From the NCBI GenBank assembly GCA_036389135.1, contig DASVQP010000120.1, positions 1 to 64,000 of the forward strand: a stretch of 64,000 bases of DNA. Reading direction: 5' to 3'. The first letter of the stretch is position 1. Every line of letters starts with the position of its first letter. Made by a program: the position numbers and the translations under genes. Positions 58,335 through 64,000 of the stretch are shown piece after piece. Below the pieces are notes generated by a model. It ran no database searches. It was not told where the DNA came from and saw nothing but the letters and a program-made list of their open reading frames with translations. Origin of the DNA: Longimicrobium sp. (GTDB taxonomy: Bacteria; Gemmatimonadota; Gemmatimonadetes; Longimicrobiales; Longimicrobiaceae).

Positions 58335-59153
58335 ATGACCGAATCAACCGCGCCGCGGGCCGAAGTGCTCCGCACCCGCGACCTGGTGGGGTGGGACGTG
58401 ACCGACCGCGAGGGCGCCAAGATCGGCGACCTGGCGGACCTGCTGTTCGGGCGCGACGGGAAGATCCGCTTCGTGTCGGTGAACCTGGGGCTCTTTCGCA
58501 AGCACGTGCTGGTGCCCGCGGAGGTGCTGGAGTGGTCGTCGGGGGCGCTGGTGGTGTCGCCATGGACGGCGGCGGAGGTCAAGGCGCTCCCCGCGTACGA
58601 GGGCGAGCCGATGACCGCCGCCGTGCTGGAGGAGATGGAGCGCGCCCATCCGCGCTTCTACGGCGACGCGCCCAACGTTTCGGACAGCGGCGAGCACCGC
58701 ATCGTGCCGCTGAGCGAGGCGCGCGACTTCCGCCTGGCTAAAGGCGCGCCCAACCCGCGCGGCTGGACGGTCTTCGCGGGCGACAACGAGCGGGTCGGCG
58801 TGGTGAAGGAGATGCTGGTCGATCCCGTCGCCATGAAGATCCGCTTCATCTCCGTGGACCTGGCGGACGACCTCTTCAACCTGCGCGAGGACCGGCACGT
58901 CCTGGTGCCGATGGAGACGGTGGAGCTTCGCGAGCGCGGCGAGGATGCCTGGATCATGGGCGCCACCGCCCGCCAGGTCGCTGCCCTCCCCGCCTACACC
59001 GGCGGCGCGGTGGACCGCTGGATGGAGCGCGCCGTCCTCCACGCCTTCGGCCTTGCCGCCCCCGACTACGACGACCTGGCCGCCGAGTCCCCGCCCCCGA
59101 TCCCCAGGCCCGACACCCCGCCGCCTCCTCCGGAGCCGACGACGGGCCCCTGA
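58335..59153 (+). CDS. PRC-barrel protein with two barrel domains
   Basis: 272 residues. Two PRC-barrel domains (about 10-75 with LVGWDVTDREGAKIGDLADLL, and about 142-205 with FAGDNERVGVVKEMLVDP) share the pattern of RNA-processing and photosynthetic-complex barrels. No signal peptide and a Pro-rich C-terminus (PPPPPEPTTGP). Its 3' end runs 88 bases over the opposite-strand acyltransferase gene. Function unknown. Confidence 0.82.
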   Translation: MTESTAPRAEVLRTRDLVGWDVTDREGAKIGDLADLLFGRDGKIRFVSVNLGLFRKHVLVPAEVLEWSSGALVVSPWTAAEVKALPAYEGEPMTAAVLEEMERAHPRFYGDAPNVSDSGEHRIVPLSEARDFRLAKGAPNPRGWTVFAGDNERVGVVKEMLVDPVAMKIRFISVDLADDLFNLREDRHVLVPMETVELRERGEDAWIMGATARQVAALPAYTGGAVDRWMERAVLHAFGLAAPDYDDLAAESPPPIPRPDTPPPPPEPTTGP

Positions 59154-59887
59154 GCGGGCGGCGCGATCCCCCGTTCGGCAGCCATTTCCGCGAGCGCGGC
59201 GCCCATCCGGCGCTGCGCTTCGTGCATCAGCGCGGTGACTTCGCCCTCGCCGAGACCGGCGGTGGGGATCGGCTCCAGGATGCGGATCTCGATGTCGTTG
59301 GGGTCCAGCCGCCGCCGCACGAGATCGGACTTCGGCTTGAGCGGCGATGCGACGACGGGCACCAGCGGCGCGCCCGTCGCCACCGCCATGCGGAAGCCTC
59401 CCTTCTTGAACGGTAGGAGCTTGCCGGGCACCTCGCCGCGCGTCCCTTCGGGAAAGATCCACACCGCCACCCGCCGCTCGCGGATGGCGTCCTCGGCCGC
59501 GCGCAGCATTCCCACCGATTGCGCCGTGTTGCCGCGGTCGATCAGCAGGTTCCCCGTCACCATGTAGAGCCAACCGAAAAAGGGGACGGTGCGGATCTCC
59601 TTCTTGGCGATCACCACGGAGCCCGGCGCGAAGCACACGGCCAGCACCGGAACGTCCAGCAGGCTCTGGTGGTTGGCGATGAAGATGCACGGCCGGTGCG
59701 CCGTCAGGTGCTCGGCGCCGCGCAGCGTCACCCGCTGCCGAAAGATGGGGAGCATCCACCGGTGCAGCAGGTGCGCGTAGTCGTGCGCCACGCGCGACCT
59801 GTCGCGGCGCGTGAGGGCGATGACGACGCCGTACGTGGATGCGGCCACGAAGGCGAGCAGGGCGGCGAACATGCGCAGATAGAACAT
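59066..59887 (-). CDS. plsC: 1-Acyl-sn-glycerol-3-phosphate acyltransferase (PlsC family)
   Basis: 273 residues. An N-terminal membrane anchor (MFAALLAFVAASTYGVVIAL) is followed by HX4D in NHQSLLD, GWLYMVTGNLLIDRG, FPEGTRG and the late VPVVASPL. It puts the second acyl chain on glycerol phosphate. The final 30 residues (GPVVGSGGGGGVSGLGIGGG and on) are antisense to the PRC-barrel gene's Pro-rich end, so the tail may be incidental. Single gene on this strand. Confidence 0.92.
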   Translation of the reverse strand: MFYLRMFAALLAFVAASTYGVVIALTRRDRSRVAHDYAHLLHRWMLPIFRQRVTLRGAEHLTAHRPCIFIANHQSLLDVPVLAVCFAPGSVVIAKKEIRTVPFFGWLYMVTGNLLIDRGNTAQSVGMLRAAEDAIRERRVAVWIFPEGTRGEVPGKLLPFKKGGFRMAVATGAPLVPVVASPLKPKSDLVRRRLDPNDIEIRILEPIPTAGLGEGEVTALMHEAQRRMGAALAEMAAERGIAPPAQGPVVGSGGGGGVSGLGIGGGDSAARSS

Positions 59888-59939
59888 CCCCCCAACCTTT
59901 CCGCGGCGCGGCTCCGTGGCAAGCCCCTTGACGGCGATC

Positions 59940-60022
59940 TCACACAGAGACGCAGAGAGAACAGCAAGAAAACAGAGAGGTTGATCTGTGCTCTTGCAGT
60001 ATCCCTCTGCGTCTCTGTGTGA
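59940..60022. repeat. TCACACAGAG-type repeat, copy 4
   Basis: TCACACAGAGACGCAGAGAG and, inverted, CTCTGCGTCTCTGTGTGA around an A-rich centre. It fills the gap 59888-60040 between plsC and the SDR gene. Confidence 0.75.
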
Positions 60023-60040
60023 AACTGCAGTAGAAGCCCG

Positions 60041-60811
60041 TCAGCCGCGGCGGTGCACGAGCGTCGCGCTGGCCTGGTCGGTGGGCTTCAGGATGATCTC
60101 GTCGATGTTCACGTGCGGCGGGCGCGTCGCGCACCAGAGGATCGCGTCGGCGATGTCGTCGGGCGCCAGCGGGGTCATGTTGGCGTACACGCGGCGGGCG
60201 CGCTCCTCGTCGCCGCGGAAGCGGTTCACGCTGAACTCCGTCTCCACCATCCCCGGATCAACGGTGCTCACGCGCACGCCGGTGCCGAGCAGGTCCATCC
60301 GCAGCCCGCGCGTGATGGCGTCCACCGCGTGCTTCGTGGCGCAGTAGACGGCGCCGCCGGGGTACACCTCGTGCCCCGCCACCGAGCCGAGGTTGACGAC
60401 GTGCCCGCGCCCGCGCTCCACCATCCCCGGCACCAACGCGCGGGTGGTGTAGAGGAGGCCCTTGACGTTGGTGTCGATCATCTCGTCCCAGTCTGCCGGC
60501 GTCCCCTCCTGGAGCTTCTCCATCCCGCGGCCCAGCCCGGCGTTGTTCACCAGCACGTCCACCTCGGCCCATTCAGCCGGCAGCCCGCCCAGCGCCGTGG
60601 CCACCGCGTCGCCGTCGCGCACGTCGAGGGCGATCAGGTGGCACTCGGTGCCGTGGGCCGCGCGCAGCTCCTCCGCCAGCGTCTCCAACCGCTCCGTACG
60701 ACGCGCCGCGAGCACGAGCCGCGCTCCCTCGCGGGCAAACGCGCGCGCGCACGCCGCGCCGATGCCGGCCGACGCGCCGGTGATGAGTACGGTCCTCAAG
60801 TTCCGGTTCAT
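60041..60811 (-). CDS. Short-chain dehydrogenase/reductase, YdfG-like
   Basis: 256 residues. TGASAGIG, AARRTERLE, NNAGLG near residue 90, Ser in NLGSVAG and catalytic YCATKHAVDA. The C-terminal half with GLRMDLLGTGVRVSTVDPGMVETEFS is like NADP-dependent 3-hydroxy acid (serine, 3-hydroxypropionate) dehydrogenases of the YdfG type. Substrate not provable from sequence. It precedes a 37-base gap to the kptA gene on the same strand. Confidence 0.88.
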   Translation of the reverse strand: MNRNLRTVLITGASAGIGAACARAFAREGARLVLAARRTERLETLAEELRAAHGTECHLIALDVRDGDAVATALGGLPAEWAEVDVLVNNAGLGRGMEKLQEGTPADWDEMIDTNVKGLLYTTRALVPGMVERGRGHVVNLGSVAGHEVYPGGAVYCATKHAVDAITRGLRMDLLGTGVRVSTVDPGMVETEFSVNRFRGDEERARRVYANMTPLAPDDIADAILWCATRPPHVNIDEIILKPTDQASATLVHRRG

Positions 60812-60848
60812 CTCGTCAGTCCGAATTGTTTCGAGTTGGCAGTGTCAG

Positions 60849-61412
60849 TCAGGCTGCAGTTTCACCGGGAAACCTCAGATACTCCGACGGCACCGGGTCG
60901 GTGAGCCACACGCCGTTGGCGGAGCGGAAGAAGCGGTGCCCGGCGGCGTGCATGCGCGCGGCGTCGATGCGCAGGACGGCGGGGCGGCCGTGGCGCGCGC
61001 CCACCGTGGTGGCCGTGTCTTCGTCGGCGGAGAGGTGGACGTGGCGGCGAGATCCGGGGATCAGACCGTCGCGGCGGATGGAGTCCAGGAACCGCGTCGC
61101 GGTGCCGTGGAAGAGGACGGGCGGCGGCTCCACCGGCTCCAGTCCGAGCTCGACCTCCACCGAATGGCCCTGGCTGGCGCGGATCATCGCGCCGTCCGCG
61201 CTCAGGGCGAAGCGCTTCTTGTCGTTCTCAGCCACCACGCGCTGCAGCGTGGCGTCATCGAGCGGCACGCCGGCGCGCGCGGCGGCGGCGAGCAGGTCGT
61301 CCACGCGCGTCCACCCGGCTTCGTCCAGCTCCACGCCGAACTTCGCCGGCTCGTGACGGAGCACGAGGCTCATCCACTTGCTCAGGTGCGTGAGAGAACG
61401 GTCCCTCGTCAT
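60849..61412 (-). CDS. kptA: RNA 2'-phosphotransferase (Tpt1/KptA)
   Basis: 187 residues from the ATG at 61412, which overlaps the cinA stop by four bases. It moves an internal RNA 2'-phosphate to NAD, giving ADP-ribose 1'',2''-cyclic phosphate and nicotinamide. Family residues: LSKWMSLVLRHEP, LFHGTATRFLDSIRRDGL, GSRRHVHLSAD and the late LTDPVPSEYL. The role in bacteria, which lack eukaryotic-type tRNA splicing, is unclear; repair of 2'-phosphorylated RNA or ADP-ribose transfer are possibilities. Coupling to cinA is notable. Confidence 0.9.
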   Translation of the reverse strand: MTRDRSLTHLSKWMSLVLRHEPAKFGVELDEAGWTRVDDLLAAAARAGVPLDDATLQRVVAENDKKRFALSADGAMIRASQGHSVEVELGLEPVEPPPVLFHGTATRFLDSIRRDGLIPGSRRHVHLSADEDTATTVGARHGRPAVLRIDAARMHAAGHRFFRSANGVWLTDPVPSEYLRFPGETAA

Positions 61413-62710
61413 CGCGGGCGCACCCCTCCGGCGGCGGCGCCTTCCGTCGGGTCGAGGAGGTGGCGGCGGACGCGGTCTAGGGCAATCTGGGCGGTCATCC
61501 CCTTGACCCACTCGCGCCCGCGGTCGCCCACGTCGTAGCGGCGCGACCACACGCCGCCCTCCCACGCCACCGCGATGCACACGGTGCCCACCGGCTTCTC
61601 ATCGGTGCCGCCGCCGGGGCCCGCGATGCCGGTGGTGGAGACGCCGAGGTCCGCACCGGCCAGGCGGCGCACCCCTTCCGCCATCTCCTCCGCCGTCTGG
61701 GTGCTGACGGCGCCGTGCTCGCGCAGGGTGTCCGCGCGCACGCCAAGGACGCGCTCCTTGGCGTCGTTGGAGTACGTGGCCACACCCAGGAGGAAGTACG
61801 CCGAGCTCCCGGGCACGTCGGTGATGCGGTGCCCGATCAGCCCGCCCGTGCACGACTCGGCGACGGCCAGCGTCATCCCGCGCTCCCTGAGCAGCCGCCC
61901 GACGGTCTCCTCCATCCCCTCGTCGCCGATGGCGTAGACGTGCGTGCCGAGCCGCTGGCGCACGCGGGCCTCCAGCGCGTCCAGGCGCCCCTCCAGGTCG
62001 TCGCCGGGCGCGCCGCTCACGGTGATGCGGGCCTGCACGCGCGGAAAGGCGGCGCGGAAGGCGAGGCGCGCCTCCGCGGGATCGACCACGCCCACCAGCA
62101 GCTCGTCCAGCTTGCTCTCCGCGAGACCAAAGGTGCTGAAGACGCGCGACACGAAGCGCCGCCCCGGATTGCGCGCCGCGGCCCAGGGGATCAGCGTCTC
62201 CCGCGCCATGCGCCGCATCTCGCGCGGAACGCCGGGGAGGCAGGCGACGAAGCGCGTCGCGCCGCCGCGCTCCACGGGGCAGATGATGCCGGGCGCCGTG
62301 CCGGTGGGATTGGGGATGACGGTGGCGCCCTCCGGGATCAGCGCCTGCTTGCGGTTGTTGGCGGGCATCTCGATGCCGCGCGTGCGAAAGAGCCCCTCGA
62401 TGTGCGCCATCGACTCCTGGTGCATCACCAGCGGCTTCCCCGCCAGCCGCGCCACGCACGCGGTGGTGAGGTCGTCCGCCGTGGGCCCCAGCCCGCCCGT
62501 GCACACGACGATCTCCGCCTCTTCCAGCGCGTGCTCCAGCGCCCGCACGATGGCGTCTTCATCGTCCGTCACGGCGAACCCGGCCACCGGCTCCACGCCG
62601 ACCGCGCGCAGCTCGCCGGCCAGGAACCCGGAGTTCGTATCCGTCGTCAGCCCCGCGACGATTTCGTCACCGATGGCCAGCAGCGCCGCGTTCATAGGAG
62701 TTCGGCTCAT
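61409..62710 (-). CDS. cinA: CinA-family protein (ADP-ribose pyrophosphatase / NMN deamidase)
   Basis: 433 residues; an in-frame ATG five codons later (62695) is an equally good start. The N-terminal MoaB-like half (AALLAIGDEIVAGLTTDTNSG, VVCTGGLGPTADD, NPTGTAPGI, LPGVPREM) corresponds to the COG1058 ADP-ribose pyrophosphatase domain. The C-terminal half (LAVAESCTGGLIGHRITDVPG, then GIAGPGGGTDEKPVGTV) is the PncC NMN-deamidase domain. It salvages pyridine nucleotides. It is followed by kptA with an ATGA overlap, and preceded by a repeat that separates it from the SDR gene. Confidence 0.92.
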   Translation of the reverse strand: MSRTPMNAALLAIGDEIVAGLTTDTNSGFLAGELRAVGVEPVAGFAVTDDEDAIVRALEHALEEAEIVVCTGGLGPTADDLTTACVARLAGKPLVMHQESMAHIEGLFRTRGIEMPANNRKQALIPEGATVIPNPTGTAPGIICPVERGGATRFVACLPGVPREMRRMARETLIPWAAARNPGRRFVSRVFSTFGLAESKLDELLVGVVDPAEARLAFRAAFPRVQARITVSGAPGDDLEGRLDALEARVRQRLGTHVYAIGDEGMEETVGRLLRERGMTLAVAESCTGGLIGHRITDVPGSSAYFLLGVATYSNDAKERVLGVRADTLREHGAVSTQTAEEMAEGVRRLAGADLGVSTTGIAGPGGGTDEKPVGTVCIAVAWEGGVWSRRYDVGDRGREWVKGMTAQIALDRVRRHLLDPTEGAAAGGVRPR

Positions 62711-62725
62711 GTACAGAAAAAACCA

Positions 62726-62808
62726 TCACACAGAGAACACAGAGGGAACTGAAAGCCGCGGAGAACCCCTTCCGCAGCTCTTGCTGCCCCCTCTGTGGCT
62801 CTGTGTGA
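62726..62808. repeat. TCACACAGAG-type repeat, copy 5
   Basis: TCACACAGAGAACACAGAGG at the left and CTCTGTGGCTCTGTGTGA at the right. It lies between cinA and the upstream SDR gene, leaving little room for a separate promoter. Confidence 0.75.
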
Positions 62809-62816
62809 GATTGCGG

Positions 62817-63668
62817 TTATCCCTTCCCCTTCCGCATGCCGCGCAGCGCACCCTTGACCGCCTCGCGCGGCATGCGCGTGAAGCCGTTGAACTCGCCGCC
62901 CGACGCCAGCCACTCGCCGCCGTCGATGGTCACGCACTCGCCGTTGATGTACGGCGACGCATCGGAAACCAGGAACGCGGCCAGGTTGGTGAGCTCCTCG
63001 TGCTCGCCGAAGCGCTTCATGGGGATGCGGTTGCGGGCCTCGGCTTCGAGCTCGGGGGTGGGCATCAGCGCCTTCCACGCGCCCTCGGTGGGAAAGGGGC
63101 CGGGGGCGATGGCGTTGGAGCGGATTCCGTACGTGGCCCACTCCACGGCCAGCGAGCGCGTCATCGCCAGCACCCCCGCCTTCGCCGCCGCCGAGGGCAC
63201 CACGAACGCCGAGCCGGTCCAGGCGTACGTCGTGGCGATGTTGAGGATGCTCCCGCCCTTCCCACTCTCGATCATGGCGCGCCCCACCGCCAGCGTGGCG
63301 TGAAAGGTCCCGTACAGCACCGTCCCCACCACCGCGTGGAAGCCATTGGGCGAAAGGTCCTCGGTGGCGGAGAGGAAGTTGCCGGCGGCGTTGTTCACCA
63401 GGACGTCGATCCCGCCCCACTTCCCAACGACCGCGCCCACCATCGCCTCCACCTGCGCGAAGTCGCGGACGTCGCACGGCACGCCGAAGACGCGCTCGCC
63501 GGTGGGATCGATCTCCCCGGCGGCACCCTGGAGCCGCTCCTCGCTGCGCCCCGTGATCGCCACCCGCGCGCCGAGCGAGGCGAAGCGCTTCGCCATGGAG
63601 AGCCCCAGCCCGGAGCCGCCCCCCGTCACCAGCACCACCTTCTCCGCCAGCAGGTCGTCGCGGAACAT
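62817..63668 (-). CDS. SDR oxidoreductase, 2,4-dienoyl-CoA reductase-like
   Basis: 283 residues from ATG 63668 with a GGGAGAGGGAG ribosome site. TGGGSGLGLSMAKRF, NNAAGNF and AWTGSAFVVPSAAAKAGV show that the catalytic Tyr of YxxxK is absent, as in peroxisomal-type 2,4-dienoyl-CoA reductases, where Lys and other residues do the work. The following LAVEWATYGIRSNAIAPGPF fits this group. It would clear double bonds during unsaturated fatty-acid breakdown. Possibly transcribed with cinA and kptA, but separated from cinA by a repeat. Confidence 0.88.
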   Translation of the reverse strand: MFRDDLLAEKVVLVTGGGSGLGLSMAKRFASLGARVAITGRSEERLQGAAGEIDPTGERVFGVPCDVRDFAQVEAMVGAVVGKWGGIDVLVNNAAGNFLSATEDLSPNGFHAVVGTVLYGTFHATLAVGRAMIESGKGGSILNIATTYAWTGSAFVVPSAAAKAGVLAMTRSLAVEWATYGIRSNAIAPGPFPTEGAWKALMPTPELEAEARNRIPMKRFGEHEELTNLAAFLVSDASPYINGECVTIDGGEWLASGGEFNGFTRMPREAVKGALRGMRKGKG

Positions 63669-63761
63669 CTCCCTCTCCCGTTGCCGTCCACCCCCGGAGC
63701 CGCGCCGTCCTCGCGCGGCGGCATCACCGGAAAGGCTACCGCCCCCCGCGCACGTGCGAAA

Positions 63762-63793
63762 GGGCCCGCTCCCCTGAACGCGAGAGCGGGCCC
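63762..63793. terminator. Terminator hairpin before the SDR gene
   Basis: GGGCCCGCTC (63762-63771) pairs with GAGCGGGCCC (63784-63793), a perfect ten-base stem with a 12-base loop. It lies between the right-edge gene and the SDR gene, both on the minus strand, and should end the former's transcript. The T-tract is weak. Confidence 0.7.
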
Positions 63794-63820
63794 GGCGCGG
63801 GAGCGGACGAAGCGTGGGCG

Positions 63821-64000
63821 CTACGGCGTCAGCTCCACGGACCACCGCACGGTCGAATGGGTGAAGACGGTGACGTACGACGAATCGCTCCTGGAATCCG
63901 CCCGGAAAGCGCGGTTCGCCGTCACCTCCACCTGCAGGACGCTCGAGCTGTCCGCGGGCACCGAGGCGGCGGGGACCACGATGCGAGATGGGGGCGGCCC
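63821..64000 (-). CDS. Partial hypothetical protein entering from the right edge
   Basis: The last 59 codons of a minus-strand gene ending at TAG (63823-63821). The peptide contains VVPAASVPADSSSVLQVEVTANRAF and ends YVTVFTHSTVRWSVELTP, a beta-rich sequence with high Ser/Thr/Val typical of secreted or surface proteins. The start is outside the window. A terminator hairpin lies 28 bases downstream. Confidence 0.6.
   Translation of the reverse strand, partial: GPPPSRIVVPAASVPADSSSVLQVEVTANRAFRADSRSDSSYVTVFTHSTVRWSVELTP

Overview
This is a very GC-rich bacterial chromosome segment. Its densely packed genes, lipoprotein and secreted-protein style, and several families of short intergenic repeats resemble Gemmatimonadota, most likely a Longimicrobium-like lineage. 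That placement is inferred from gene content and repeat style; no rRNA or marker gene is present to prove it. I see no tRNA, rRNA, CRISPR array or complete insertion sequence.

Layout. 1-5.2 kb: endonuclease V, an ECF sigma factor translationally coupled to its zinc-finger anti-sigma factor, and two tandem secreted three-repeat PPC-type proteins. 5.6-12.1 kb (minus strand): a pyruvate dehydrogenase operon (E1 alpha, E1 beta, lipoyl-bearing E2) with lipoyl synthase upstream, interrupted by a four-helix-bundle gene inside heptad repeats and by two coupled Uma2 genes. 12.4-14.5 kb: a degenerate sigma-54-activator-like protein and a short-chain dehydrogenase. 14.6-21.1 kb: arginine genes argC-argB-argD-GNAT acetyltransferase-argG-argH behind a probable leaderless promoter. 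21.1-34.2 kb: a di-heme cytochrome lipoprotein, two duplicated PIN toxin-antitoxin pairs, a GAF-PAS-GGDEF-EAL protein, an M28 peptidase, an HTH regulator, an M20 amidohydrolase, a SUKH protein and a deoxyhypusine-synthase-like enzyme. 34.2-42.9 kb: a second four-helix-bundle element, a LOG protein, small conserved proteins, a hotdog dehydratase, a frameshifted S41 peptidase and a LytS/LytTR two-component pair. 43.0-45.0 kb: an amidohydrolase lying between two copies of the end of the LytTR gene.

45.1-52.4 kb is the most unusual part. Six co-directional, closely spaced genes encode a CHAT caspase-like protease, a MotA/ExbB-like membrane channel, a MotB/OmpA-like peptidoglycan-binding partner, an all-helical protein, an SPFH-like protein and an 806-residue protein with a degenerate P-loop. 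The stator pair resembles ZorA/ZorB of Zorya defence, but no ZorC, ZorD or ZorE is present. A reasonable hypothesis is a membrane-anchored, ion-motive-force-sensing conflict system whose effector is a CHAT protease.

52.5-64 kb holds housekeeping genes: pdxH with a DUF2911 protein, threonine/serine dehydratase, MoeB-rhodanese, DedA with a LysM protein, a PRC-barrel protein, an acyltransferase, two SDRs, and kptA coupled to cinA. A partial gene enters from the right edge.

Repeats tie the window together. Inverted arrays of the heptad AGTGCTA occur alone as hairpins three times, and twice flank a four-helix-bundle gene; they supply stop codons to several genes. A roughly 195-bp palindromic element with ends TGTCATCCTGAG/CTCAGGATGACA occurs three times. 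A roughly 85-bp element with ends TCACACAGAG/CTCTGTGTGA occurs five times. GC-rich hairpin families also recur.
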